NCBI GenBank assembly: GCA_043759735.1
Contig: JAYUQC010000073.1
Coordinates: 1 to 64,000, forward strand
Direction: 5' to 3'
DNA: 64,000 nucleotides
From: CAISIP01 sp043759735
GTDB taxonomy: Bacteria > Pseudomonadota > Gammaproteobacteria > Burkholderiales > Burkholderiaceae_C
The position numbers were made by a program, and so were the translations under genes. Positions 25,244 to 34,265 of this stretch are shown piece by piece. The notes under the pieces are model-generated. The model ran no database searches. It worked only from the letters and a program-made list of their open reading frames with translations, and had not been told where the DNA came from. Every line of letters starts with the position of its first letter. The stretch's first letter is position 1.

Positions 25244-27241
25244 ATGCAGTATTTCGTGACGGGCGCGACGGGTTTTATTGGCAAGCGACTGGTGGGTAAG
25301 CTGCTGGAACGCAAGGGATCGGTGGTTCATTTCCTGCTTCGCAAGGAAAGCGAATCCAAGGTCAAGGCGCTGCGGGAGTACTGGGGCGTCAGCGCCGCAC
25401 GCGCGGTGCCGGTGTTTGGTGACCTGACCCAAAAGAAGCTGGGCGTTGCGGGCGACGTTGTCAAGTCACTGAAGGGTTCGGTGGACCATTTCTACCACCT
25501 GGCCGCGGTGTACGACCTGTCGGCCGACGAGCAGCAGCAGGTCGCGGTGAATATCGACGGTACGCGCAATACGGTGGAGTTGGCCAAGGCCATCGACGCA
25601 AAGCACTTCCACCATGTCAGTTCCATCGCCGCCGCCGGTTTGTATGAAGGCGTGTTTCGCGAAGACATGTTCCATGAGGCGGAGAACATCGAGCACCCGT
25701 ATTTCATGACCAAACACGAGAGCGAAAAAATCGTGCGCCTGGAATGCAAGGTGCCCTGGTCCGTGTACCGGCCGGCGATGGTGGTGGGCGACTCCACGAC
25801 CGGCGAGATGGACAAGATCGACGGCCCCTACTACTTCTTCAAGCTGATCCAGCGCATGCGCCAGCTATTGCCGCCGTGGATGCCATCGATTGGCCTTGAG
25901 GGCGGGCGCATCAATATCGTACCGGTCGACTTTGTCGTAGGCGCGCTCGATACCATCAGCCACAAGAACGGCATCACGAAGAAGTGCTTTCACCTGGTGG
26001 ACCCGGTTGGCTACCGGGTGGGCGACGTGCTCGACATCTTCAGCAAGGCGGCCCATGCGCCCAAGATGAACCTGTTCGTCAACGCAGCGCTGCTGGGATT
26101 CATTCCGCGCAGTGTGACCAAGGGCCTGATGGCGCTGGCGCCGGTGCGCCGGGTGCGCAATGCGGTGTTGAAGGACCTCGGCCTGCCCGAGGACATGCTG
26201 ACCTTTGTCAACTATCCAACACGATTCGATTGCCGCGAAACCCTGGCCCAGCTCAAGGGCTCGGGCGTCGAATGCCCGAATCTGAAGGACTACGCATGGC
26301 GCATCTGGGATTACTGGGAACGGCACCTGGACCCGGACCTGCACATCGACCGATCGCTGCGCGGAACCGTCACAGGCAAGGTCGTGCTGGTGACCGGCGG
26401 TTCTTCGGGCATCGGCCTGGCGGCTGCACACAAGTTTGCCGAAGCCGGCGCCACCACCATCATCTGCGGGCGCGACGCCGACAAGCTGGAGGAGGCGCGC
26501 AAGGAGGCCAGGGCCAAGGGGTATGCCTTCATTGCCTACCCGGCCGACATCGCCGACATGGCCGATTGCGACCGCTTCATCAAGTTGCTGCACGACAACC
26601 ATGGCGGCGTTGATTTCCTGATCAACAACGCGGGTCGATCGATCCGGCGCGCAATCGAGTCGAGCTACGACCGTTTCCACGACTATGAGCGCACCATGCA
26701 GCTCAACTATTTTGGTTGCCTGCGGGTCACGATGGGCATATTGCCGGGGATGGCGGCGAAGAAAAAGGGCCATGTGGTCAACATCAGCTCGATCGGCGTG
26801 TTGACCAATGCGCCACGATTCTCGGCCTATGTGGCGTCCAAGGCCGCGCTCGACGCCTGGACGCGCTGCGCCTCCAGCGAGTTCGCCGACCAGGGCATCT
26901 CGTTTACCACGATCAACATGCCGCTGGTGCGCACGCCCATGATCGCCCCGACCGGTTTGTACAACAACGTGCCCACACTGTCTCCCGAAGAGGCGGCCGA
27001 CATGATTGCCCAGGCCTGCATCTTCAAGCCGGTACGCGTTGCGACCCGGCTGGGCATGACCGGCCAGCTGATGCACGCCCTGGCGCCGCGCGTGGCGCAA
27101 ATCGCCATGAACACCAGTTTTCGCATGTTTCCGGACTCCAGCGCGGCCAAGGGGGCCAAGCCAGGCGAGAAACCGGCCAAGCAGCAGCTGTCGGCGGAGG
27201 CGATCGCGATGCAGCAGATGATGCGGGGGATACACTTTTAG
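25244..27241 (+). CDS. Double-domain SDR enzyme, probable fatty acyl-CoA reductase
   Basis: A 665-residue fusion of two short-chain dehydrogenase folds. Residues 1-360 are an extended SDR with GATGFIG (7-13) and FMTKHESEKI at the YxxxK position (the tyrosine is just upstream, YFMTK). Residues 380-600 are a classical SDR with GGSSGIG (385-391), NNAG and YVASK. This layout matches the family that includes mycobacterial AcrA1 (Rv3391), associated with reduction of fatty acyl-CoA to alcohol. With WS/DGAT nearby it would supply the alcohol half of wax esters (inference). It starts 203 bases from the divergent phasin gene, leaving room for control sites. Confidence 0.85.
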   Translation: MQYFVTGATGFIGKRLVGKLLERKGSVVHFLLRKESESKVKALREYWGVSAARAVPVFGDLTQKKLGVAGDVVKSLKGSVDHFYHLAAVYDLSADEQQQVAVNIDGTRNTVELAKAIDAKHFHHVSSIAAAGLYEGVFREDMFHEAENIEHPYFMTKHESEKIVRLECKVPWSVYRPAMVVGDSTTGEMDKIDGPYYFFKLIQRMRQLLPPWMPSIGLEGGRINIVPVDFVVGALDTISHKNGITKKCFHLVDPVGYRVGDVLDIFSKAAHAPKMNLFVNAALLGFIPRSVTKGLMALAPVRRVRNAVLKDLGLPEDMLTFVNYPTRFDCRETLAQLKGSGVECPNLKDYAWRIWDYWERHLDPDLHIDRSLRGTVTGKVVLVTGGSSGIGLAAAHKFAEAGATTIICGRDADKLEEARKEARAKGYAFIAYPADIADMADCDRFIKLLHDNHGGVDFLINNAGRSIRRAIESSYDRFHDYERTMQLNYFGCLRVTMGILPGMAAKKKGHVVNISSIGVLTNAPRFSAYVASKAALDAWTRCASSEFADQGISFTTINMPLVRTPMIAPTGLYNNVPTLSPEEAADMIAQACIFKPVRVATRLGMTGQLMHALAPRVAQIAMNTSFRMFPDSSAAKGAKPGEKPAKQQLSAEAIAMQQMMRGIHF

Positions 27242-27264
27242 GATTCTGCGCAGCAAAGGCCTGC

Positions 27265-27298
27265 GTCACCTGCCGGGCGCTCGCTCTGGGCAGGTGAC
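27265..27298 (+). terminator. Stem-loop after the reductase gene
   Basis: Perfect 10-base arms, GTCACCTGCC (27265-27274) and GGCAGGTGAC (27289-27298), enclose a 14-base loop, starting 24 bases after the reductase stop. No T-run follows, so it may be a Rho-dependent end point or a 3' stability hairpin. It separates the lipid region from the polysaccharide locus. Confidence 0.5.
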
Positions 27299-27309
27299 CT
27301 CTGATTCGG

Positions 27310-27318
27310 TGGGATAAT
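27310..27318 (+). promoter_or_regulatory. Possible extended -10 promoter for the polysaccharide locus
   Basis: TGGGATAAT is an extended -10 (TGn plus GATAAT) lying 106 bases before wbpB and just after the stem-loop at 27265-27298. No good -35 hexamer is seen at normal spacing, which is tolerated by extended -10 promoters. Confidence 0.3.
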
Positions 27319-27423
27319 CCGGCGACTTCCCGCACCGGGACCAACAGCCTGCACCGGTTGTCGACCCGATCGGCAGCCGGCCAGGACTGGCGTGTCCGTG
27401 CGACGATCTTGATTATTCCGACA

Positions 27424-28485
27424 ATGCGCCACTATCCCGCTCCCGTACTGGACCGCAAGATTCGATTTGCGCTGATCGGCTGCGGCCGAATTGCCAAGAA
27501 CCATTTTTCGGCCTTGGTCAAACACGCTGATCGATGCGAGTTGTTGGACGTTTGCGATATCGATCCGACGGCTTTGGCCAGCGCCGAAAGAGATACGGGC
27601 GCGCGGGGGCATTCGAACCTGACCGCCTTGCTCGCTGCGACGAATGCCGACATCGTGATCCTGACAACCCCAAGCGGCCTGCATTCGGAACAGGCGATGG
27701 AAATCGCGGCCAGCGGGCGCCATGTCATGACCGAGAAGCCGATGGCGACCCGCTGGCATGACGGCTTGCGGATGGTCAAGGCCTGTGATGACGCGGCCGT
27801 AAGGCTGTTTGTTGTCAAGCAAAACCGGCGCAACGATACCCTGCAACTGCTCAAGCGCGCAGTGAACCAGGGGCGGTTCGGCCGCATTTACATGGTCAAC
27901 ATCAATGTCTTCTGGACCCGGCCTCAGGAGTACTACGACAGTGCTGCCTGGCGCGGTACCTGGGAGTTCGACGGCGGTGCCTTCATGAATCAGGCCAGCC
28001 ACTATGTGGATCTGCTGGACTGGATCGTCGGGCCGATCGAAAGCCTGCAGGCCTATACCGGGACGCTGGCGCGCAATATCGAGGTGGAGGACACCGGTGT
28101 GGTCAGCGTCAAATGGCGCTCGGGTGCATTGGGTTCCATGAACGTGACCATGCTGACCTATCCCAAGAACCTGGAAGGCAGTATCACGATCCTGGGAGAA
28201 ACCGGCACCGTGCGGATCGGCGGCGTGGCCGTCAACGAGATTCAGCACTGGGAATTTGCCGAGCCGCACGAAGACGACCAGAAGATCGCGGGTGCCAGTT
28301 ACGCCACCACGTCGGTCTATGGCTTCGGCCATCCCTTGTATTACGACAATGTGATCAACGTATTGCGTGGCGAGGCCGAGCCCGAGACCGATGGACGCGA
28401 AGGTCTGAAGTCGCTCGAGGTACTGATCGCCTTGTACCTGTCGGCGCGCGACGGCAAGCGCATTGCACTGCCACTGGACTACTGA
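27424..28485 (+). CDS. wbpB: UDP-N-acetyl-glucosaminuronate 3-dehydrogenase (WbpB, Gfo/Idh/MocA family)
   Basis: A 353-residue NAD-dependent sugar dehydrogenase. It has the Rossmann motif IGCGRIAKNH, EKPMA with the catalytic lysine (K105), and GGAFMNQASHYVDLLDW with the histidine of the family. WbpB oxidises C3 of UDP-GlcNAcA, coupled to transamination by WbpE, in the route to UDP-2,3-diacetamido-2,3-dideoxy uronic acids of O-antigens. WbpD lies 2 bases downstream and WbpE overlaps that, matching the Pseudomonas wbp order closely enough to assign. A UDP-GlcNAc 6-dehydrogenase (WbpA) is not in the window. Confidence 0.88.
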   Translation: MRHYPAPVLDRKIRFALIGCGRIAKNHFSALVKHADRCELLDVCDIDPTALASAERDTGARGHSNLTALLAATNADIVILTTPSGLHSEQAMEIAASGRHVMTEKPMATRWHDGLRMVKACDDAAVRLFVVKQNRRNDTLQLLKRAVNQGRFGRIYMVNINVFWTRPQEYYDSAAWRGTWEFDGGAFMNQASHYVDLLDWIVGPIESLQAYTGTLARNIEVEDTGVVSVKWRSGALGSMNVTMLTYPKNLEGSITILGETGTVRIGGVAVNEIQHWEFAEPHEDDQKIAGASYATTSVYGFGHPLYYDNVINVLRGEAEPETDGREGLKSLEVLIALYLSARDGKRIALPLDY

Positions 28486-28487
28486 GC

Positions 28488-29081
28488 ATGGCCGCGGTGA
28501 TCCACGCCACTGCGATCGTGGATACAGGCGCCCAGATCGGCGACGGCACGCGCATCTGGCACTGGGTGCATGTGAGCCCGAAGGCCCGCATCGGCAAAGG
28601 CTGTTCCCTGGGGCAGGGTGTGTATGTCGGCAATGATGTGGTGATTGGCGACAACGTCAAGATCCAGAACAACGTGTCGGTCTACGACGCGGTGTCGCTC
28701 GAGGACGACGTTTTCTGCGGCCCGAGCATGGTGTTCACCAACGTCTACAACCCGCGATCGGCGGTGACCCGCAAGGATGAGTACCGGCGCACGCTGGTAC
28801 GCCGCGGCGCGACGCTGGGGGCCAATTGCACCATCGTTTGCGGCACGACGATTGGCGCCTTCGCGTTTGTCGGTGCCGGCGCGGTCATCAACAAGGATGT
28901 GCCCGATTTTGCGCTGATGGTGGGTGTTCCGGCACGGCAGGTGGGCTGGATGAGCCGGTTCGGCGAACGGTTGGACTTGCCGCTGAAGGGCAATGGCGAG
29001 ACGCGTTGTCCGCACACCGCAGACTTGTACAAACTCCAGGGCGGCGTCTGTACGTTGCAACAACAAGGGGAAACACAATGA
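28488..29081 (+). CDS. wbpD: UDP-2-acetamido-3-amino uronate N-acetyltransferase (WbpD)
   Basis: A 197-residue left-handed beta-helix acetyltransferase built of hexapeptide repeats (IHATAIVDTGAQIGDGTRIWHWVHV... through VGAGAVINKDVPDFALMVGVPARQVG). WbpD adds an acetyl group from acetyl-CoA to the 3-amino group formed by WbpE. The NVYNPRS segment and a C-terminal tail with CPHTADLYKLQ are typical of this subgroup. ATG 28488 follows the WbpB stop by 2 bases and the stop overlaps wbpE by 4 bases. Confidence 0.9.
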   Translation: MAAVIHATAIVDTGAQIGDGTRIWHWVHVSPKARIGKGCSLGQGVYVGNDVVIGDNVKIQNNVSVYDAVSLEDDVFCGPSMVFTNVYNPRSAVTRKDEYRRTLVRRGATLGANCTIVCGTTIGAFAFVGAGAVINKDVPDFALMVGVPARQVGWMSRFGERLDLPLKGNGETRCPHTADLYKLQGGVCTLQQQGETQ

Positions 29082-30241
29082 GTGCCGCTCTGAAGGAGGC
29101 CGGGAGCCTGCCCAAGCTAGATTTCGTCGATCTCAAGACCCAGTACCGGGCCTTGAAGCCGAGTGTCGATGCACGCATGCAGAAAGTGCTCGACCACGGC
29201 CAGTACATCATGGGGCCTGAGGTCGTGGAACTGGAGCAGCGCCTGGCTGAGTATGCCGGGACCCGGCATTGCATAACCTGCGCCTCGGGTACCGAGGCGT
29301 TGTTGATAGCGTTGATGGCGCTTGGTATCGGCCCTGGCGATGAGGTGATCACATCGCCATTCACATTCGTCGCCACCGCAGAGATGATCGTATTGGCGGG
29401 AGCCACGCCGGTCTATGTCGATATCGAGCCCGACACCTGCCTCATGGATGCATGCCTGATCGAAGCCAAGATCACGCCGCGCACCAAGGCCATCATGCCG
29501 GTATCGCTGTACGGGCAGGTCTGCGACATGGCAGCCATCAACGCGTTGGCCGCGCGGCACGGCCAGATTGCCGTCATCGAGGATGCTGCGCAGAGCTTCG
29601 GGTCGACCTACTGGGGTGGCGACGGCAGCCGGCGCAAGAGTTGCAACCTGTCGACGATCGGCTGCACCAGCTTCTTCCCGAGCAAGCCGCTGGGCTGTTA
29701 CGGTGATGGCGGCGCGATTTTCAGCGACGATGATGCGCTGGTCAAGGCGATGCGCGAAGTGCGCACCCATGGCCAGGAGCGGCGTTACTACCACACCCGC
29801 ATCGGCGTTGGGGGCCGGATGGATACGCTGCAATGCGCCGTGGTGCTGGCCAAGATGGAGCGGTTCGAGTGGGAGGTTGAGCGCCGCCTTGAACTGGGTC
29901 GGCAATACCAGGCGCGGATAGAGTCAGCCGGGCTGCCGGTGGGCCTGGTGCAGGTGCGTCCCGACCGGGACAGCGTGTTCGCCCAGTACACGGTGTTCGT
30001 CGAGAACCGGGACGCGGTGCAGAAAGGACTGCAGGAACTGGGAGTTCCGACCGCGGTGCATTACCCCATTTCGCTCAACCGCCAGCCGGCATACCAGAAC
30101 GAAAGTTCTGCGGCGGAAACGGTGCACAGCCATTGGGCGGCGCAGCGCGTGATGAGTCTGCCATTCAGCCCCGACCTGACCGACGCGCAGATGGAGCGGG
30201 TGGTGGATGCACTGGACACGGTGGTAAGCCGTACCAGCTAG
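29078..30241 (+). CDS. wbpE: UDP-3-oxo-GlcNAcA aminotransferase (WbpE, DegT/DnrJ/EryC1 family)
   Basis: A 387-residue PLP-dependent sugar aminotransferase that places the 3-amino group using glutamate. The N-terminal DFVDLKTQYRALKPSVDARM, the GTEALLIALMALGIGPGDEVI block, EDAAQSFGS with the PLP-nitrogen aspartate, and SFFPSKPLGCYGDGGA with the Schiff-base lysine (K203) are all present. It overlaps wbpD by 4 bases. The following 178 bases before wbpI contain no gene I can support. Confidence 0.92.
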   Translation: MSAALKEAGSLPKLDFVDLKTQYRALKPSVDARMQKVLDHGQYIMGPEVVELEQRLAEYAGTRHCITCASGTEALLIALMALGIGPGDEVITSPFTFVATAEMIVLAGATPVYVDIEPDTCLMDACLIEAKITPRTKAIMPVSLYGQVCDMAAINALAARHGQIAVIEDAAQSFGSTYWGGDGSRRKSCNLSTIGCTSFFPSKPLGCYGDGGAIFSDDDALVKAMREVRTHGQERRYYHTRIGVGGRMDTLQCAVVLAKMERFEWEVERRLELGRQYQARIESAGLPVGLVQVRPDRDSVFAQYTVFVENRDAVQKGLQELGVPTAVHYPISLNRQPAYQNESSAAETVHSHWAAQRVMSLPFSPDLTDAQMERVVDALDTVVSRTS

Positions 30242-30419
30242 GCGGCCGCGCCGCCATTGAATCGTCAGGGGTCGGATGCCAGCCTGCGGGATGCCGCCGA
30301 TGCCGAAGCCGGGACATGGCGGACCATGGCGACAGCTTGCACATCGCGGTTACATGCAGGGCGGCAGGTTTGAGCGGGATTGACTTGATGCCTGACAGGA
30401 AAGCAAGGGAGCAGTTGGA

Positions 30420-31499
30420 ATGAAAATCGTCACCGTGGTGGGCGCGCGGCCCCAGTTCATCAAGGCCGCAGTCGTATCACGTGGCATTCGGGATCTGTAC
30501 GCAGGAACGATCCACGAAGTACTGGTGCATACCGGGCAGCATTACGACGAGAACATGTCGCGGGTGTTTTTCGACGAACTCGACATCCCCAAGCCCGCAT
30601 ACAACCTCGAGGTATCGGGCGGAAACCATGGCGCGATGACCGGGCGTATGCTGGAGGCTGTCGAAAACGTGCTGCTGACCGAAAAGCCGGATTGGCTGCT
30701 GGTGTATGGCGACACCAATTCGACACTGGCCGGCGCGCTGGCCGCGGCCAAACTGCATATCCCGGTGGCCCATGTCGAAGCCGGGCTACGCTCGTTCAAC
30801 ATGCGCATGCCAGAGGAAGTCAATCGCATCCTGACCGACAGGGTCTCGTCGATGCTGTTTTGCCCGACCGACGCTGCCGTGCGGAACCTGGCGGCCGAGG
30901 GCATTGAAGATGGCGTGTTCAATGTCGGTGATGTCATGTACGACGCCGCGTTGTTCTACCGTGATCGCGCGCGGCTGCACAGTCCGATCCTCGGCAGCCT
31001 GCAATTGAAGCACCAGGGATTCGCGCTGGCGACCTGTCACCGAGCGGAAAATACCGACGACCGCGACTGCCTGGAAGCGATCCTGGAGGCGCTGGTCGAG
31101 GTGGCGAAGCAGTTGCCCGTGGTGTTGCCGCTGCATCCCAGGACGCGCAAGCTGATCGGCGAATTCGGACTGTCAGAACACCTGGACCGGTTGCTGGTGA
31201 CCGATCCACTCCCTTACCTGGACATGGTCGCGCTTGAACAGGCGGCGCGCATGATACTGACAGACTCGGGTGGCGTTCAGAAAGAAGCGTTCTTTTATGG
31301 CGTACCGTGCATCACGATGCGGGAGCAGACTGAATGGGTGGAAACGGTCGATTCCGGGTGGAATCAGCTGGTGGGCGCCTCGGGCGAGTCGATCGCTTCG
31401 GCGGTCAGCGAAATTTTGGAGGGTCGTCGCACCCCGGTGGATTTGTCTGCTTACGGCAGTGGGCAAGCGGCTGGGCAAATCCTGACCCTTTTGCTCTAG
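30420..31499 (+). CDS. wbpI: UDP-sugar 2-epimerase, non-hydrolysing (WbpI type)
   Basis: A 359-residue epimerase with the UDP-GlcNAc 2-epimerase hallmarks VGARPQFIKAA, HTGQHYDENMS, YGDTNSTLAGALAA, HVEAGLRSFNMRMPEE and LTDSGGVQKEAFFYGVPC. Next to wbpB/D/E it most likely acts as WbpI, turning UDP-GlcNAc(3NAc)A into the manno isomer, rather than as housekeeping WecB. That choice rests on context and on the SFNMRMPEEVNRILTD segment. ATG 30420 is preceded by an AGGGAG site. The next 187 bases to the exporter gene hold no convincing feature. Confidence 0.88.
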   Translation: MKIVTVVGARPQFIKAAVVSRGIRDLYAGTIHEVLVHTGQHYDENMSRVFFDELDIPKPAYNLEVSGGNHGAMTGRMLEAVENVLLTEKPDWLLVYGDTNSTLAGALAAAKLHIPVAHVEAGLRSFNMRMPEEVNRILTDRVSSMLFCPTDAAVRNLAAEGIEDGVFNVGDVMYDAALFYRDRARLHSPILGSLQLKHQGFALATCHRAENTDDRDCLEAILEALVEVAKQLPVVLPLHPRTRKLIGEFGLSEHLDRLLVTDPLPYLDMVALEQAARMILTDSGGVQKEAFFYGVPCITMREQTEWVETVDSGWNQLVGASGESIASAVSEILEGRRTPVDLSAYGSGQAAGQILTLLL

Positions 31500-31686
31500 G
31501 CGTCTGACGGTGTTCCATCTTGATTGATCGGGTGTTGGAGCAGACCGTGCGATTGCATCCGGAGGATCTGCCGCGCCTGGTTCAATGTCACACCGGGAGT
31601 GGTTGTCGCCTCCAAGCTGGCTGTTCCCGTATCGGAGGGCGCGCAAAACAAACCGCGATGCATGCAGGTGTCAGCAGCCAATATTT

Positions 31687-32469
31687 ATGAGTCCGATAAC
31701 CATACTCTGGCGTCACCGCCACATCCTGCTGGCGACAACCATAACCGACATCCGTGGTCGTTTCAGGGGAACTGTGTTTGGATTGGTGTGGACGGTGTTG
31801 TATCCCATACTTTTCCTGGGCCTTTATGCCGTGGTTTACACGATGATCTTTCGCATTCGCGTTGCCGACTACGGTACGACGGACTATGTGCTGCTCATCT
31901 TCTGCGGATTGGTGCCCTTTCTCGGTTTTTCCGAGGCGCTGGGGACCGGCGTTGGCTCGGTTCTGGCCAACAAGGGCCTGATCAAAAATACGCTCTTTCC
32001 AGTTGAGCTGATCCCGGTGAAGGCTGTTTTGGCGAGTAGCGTGACGATGGTTGTCGGCCTGCTTTTGCTGATGTGCGTTCTGTGGGCGAGGGGCATCTTC
32101 TTGCCGACGCAATTGATGATTCCTTTGATATTGGCCCTGCAATTGTGCTTCACCATTGGCCTGATCTGGCTGCTGTCGGCCATCAACGTATTCGTTCAGG
32201 ACCTTGGTCAGATGGTCGCTATCCTGATTCTGTTTCTCATGCTCGTCTCACCGATCGCGTACACGCAGGATATGATCCCGCGCGAACTGCTGCCGATCAT
32301 GTATCCGAACCCGCTGTACTACCTGATCATGTTGTATCGCGATGCCGCCTTTCTTGGGGTACTGCGTCCCGAGTTGCTGGGCATATTTACGTTGATCAGC
32401 ATGGCGACGCTGCTGATTGGCGGCTTCGTGTTTGTCAGATTGAAGCCTTTGTTCGCTGACTATGTCTGA
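31687..32469 (+). CDS. wzm: Polysaccharide ABC exporter, membrane subunit (Wzm)
   Basis: A 260-residue ABC-2-type permease with six hydrophobic segments. The amphipathic start (ITILWRHRHILLATTITDIRGRFRGTVFGLVW) and the YTQDMIP, NPLYYLIMLYRD segments near the C-terminus are typical of Wzm proteins that export undecaprenyl-linked O-chains. The start was set at ATG 31687, dropping a 34-residue upstream extension that lacks family resemblance. The stop overlaps wzt by 8 bases. Confidence 0.92.
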   Translation: MSPITILWRHRHILLATTITDIRGRFRGTVFGLVWTVLYPILFLGLYAVVYTMIFRIRVADYGTTDYVLLIFCGLVPFLGFSEALGTGVGSVLANKGLIKNTLFPVELIPVKAVLASSVTMVVGLLLLMCVLWARGIFLPTQLMIPLILALQLCFTIGLIWLLSAINVFVQDLGQMVAILILFLMLVSPIAYTQDMIPRELLPIMYPNPLYYLIMLYRDAAFLGVLRPELLGIFTLISMATLLIGGFVFVRLKPLFADYV

Positions 32470-34240
32470 GCCGATCATCACGTTGGACCATGTGTCGAAG
32501 ATGTACCGCATGTTCCACGCGCCGCGTTTTCGGATGATGGAAGCATTGGGATTGCCGGTTCATTCTTCGAGATATGACGAATTCTGGCCATTGCGAAACA
32601 TCTCGCTGCAGGTCAGGCCAGGCGAGCGGCTGGGTCTGGTGGGAAGAAACGGCGCTGGAAAAAGCACGTTGCTCAAACTAATCGCCGGATTGCTGCAGCC
32701 CACCGAAGGCAGGATCGTGGTGCGTGGCAAGGTGCAGGCCCTGATGGAGCTTGGGACAGGATTCCACCCGGAGTTCACCGGCCGGGAGAATGTGCTGTCG
32801 TCGTTTGCATACCAGGGGGTCTCCGGGCGCGCGGCGGCGAATCTGCTTGACGATGTGCTCGATTTCTGCGAGCTTGAGGAATTCATTGACCGACCGGTGA
32901 AGACTTATTCGGCTGGCATGTATTCGCGGCTCGCGTTCGCAGCGTCTACGGCCGTCAAACCGGAGATACTCATCATTGACGAAATTCTGGGGGCTGGCGA
33001 CGCCTATTTCGCCGGGAAATCGGCCAAACGGATGCGAAGCCTCACCGCGGAAGGTTCGACGGTGCTGTTCGTGTCCCACGACATGTCGGCAGTGCAGATG
33101 ATCTGCGACCGTGTGGTCTGGATCGAGCGCGGGCGCATTGTCGGTGATGGCGACCCGATCGAGATCGGGCGATCCTATGGCGCCTCGATTCGCAAGCAGG
33201 AAGAGTTGCGCCTGCGCGCTGTCAACCTGAAACTCAGTCGTGGTGACATGAGCGGGCTGCTGACGGACAACGAAAGCGATCGGGCGTTTGTGTTGCGTTT
33301 CGTCGCCGAAGCCGGGGGCCCGCCGAAGAACCCCGTGCGTGTTTATCGCATTGCCCTGGTGCATGCGGGCAAGGAGGTCGATCATGTCCAGGTGGGCGCC
33401 TCTCTGGATGACGATCGCGCCCAGCGGCTGCATCTGTTGACCAGCAAGGGCTATGTGGATTGGTCCGCTCCCAAGATGGATCCCCAAGGTGCCGGCTTCC
33501 GATTATTCGAGGACTGTGGTGGACAGTATCGGCATGCGCCGTTCAGCGTGCGCGTCCCATTGGGTGTTGATGAACTCGAGGCGTTTTCACTGGTGATCGC
33601 GCACGGCGGCTGCGCCGGCAATGACGTCGTGTTGTGCCAGGTGTTTGACGGCACGGAGTACCGGACAATTGGCAAGCTGGACCGGGCCAGCACAGACTCA
33701 TCCGTTCCCATCGCGCAGGGCTTCGAACTGGTCAAGGCGTTGGGGGTTCCGCAAGGGGAGTCGCCGCCAAGATCGGTGGTCCGCTCCGAGCATGTCTATG
33801 GCAATGGATTGGCTCGCATCGATGCTGTCGATTTCCTGAACGGCGAAGGTGAATCAAGGCGGGTGTTCGCGTTTGGTGAGCCGATGGTCGTGGCCGTCGA
33901 CTGGACCGCCAATCGAGCCTTGCCCGACATGGCCTTCGGTGTTTGTGTGTATGGCATGGATGGAAGTTGTGTGTCGCAGGTGGTCTCGCCATTCGTCGCT
34001 GCAACTGACGAACACCGATCCGGTCACGCCATGGCCCGATTTGATCCGCTTCGAATAGGGATTGGCGAGTATGTAGTGACGGTAGGAATCTTTCAGGGCT
34101 GGACCGAGTCGCAGACTGTCGGGCAGCAACCGCTGGACGTTCAGAATCGCAGCCATCGGATCAAGATCATTGCGCCAGATCACGTCCGGATGAACTGCGG
34201 CACGGTGGTGCATGCGGTCGCGTGGAGTAACTGGCCATGA
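32462..34240 (+). CDS. wzt: Polysaccharide ABC exporter ATPase with extended C-terminal domains (Wzt)
   Basis: A 592-residue ATPase. Residues 1-245 are the ABC domain with Walker A GRNGAGKST (about 61-69), YSAGMYSRLAFA as signature, and ILIIDEIL as Walker B. A Wzt-C-like carbohydrate-binding beta-sandwich lies from about residue 455 to 580 (IDAVDFLNGEGESRRVFAFGEPMVVAVDW..., GIGEYVVTVGIF). Between them, about residues 250-440, is a further segment I do not recognise. Usual Wzt proteins of this type are about 400-460 residues, so this one is enlarged. The C-terminal domain should recognise the modified end of the exported glycan. Confidence 0.9.
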   Translation: MSEPIITLDHVSKMYRMFHAPRFRMMEALGLPVHSSRYDEFWPLRNISLQVRPGERLGLVGRNGAGKSTLLKLIAGLLQPTEGRIVVRGKVQALMELGTGFHPEFTGRENVLSSFAYQGVSGRAAANLLDDVLDFCELEEFIDRPVKTYSAGMYSRLAFAASTAVKPEILIIDEILGAGDAYFAGKSAKRMRSLTAEGSTVLFVSHDMSAVQMICDRVVWIERGRIVGDGDPIEIGRSYGASIRKQEELRLRAVNLKLSRGDMSGLLTDNESDRAFVLRFVAEAGGPPKNPVRVYRIALVHAGKEVDHVQVGASLDDDRAQRLHLLTSKGYVDWSAPKMDPQGAGFRLFEDCGGQYRHAPFSVRVPLGVDELEAFSLVIAHGGCAGNDVVLCQVFDGTEYRTIGKLDRASTDSSVPIAQGFELVKALGVPQGESPPRSVVRSEHVYGNGLARIDAVDFLNGEGESRRVFAFGEPMVVAVDWTANRALPDMAFGVCVYGMDGSCVSQVVSPFVAATDEHRSGHAMARFDPLRIGIGEYVVTVGIFQGWTESQTVGQQPLDVQNRSHRIKIIAPDHVRMNCGTVVHAVAWSNWP

Positions 34241-34265
34241 GAATGGCTGTGATGTTGACCCTTCG

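Noticed and set aside
30242..30419. Gap between wbpE and wbpI searched for a small gene
   Set aside because: Only shadow frames are present; no ribosome-binding site plus conserved peptide was found.
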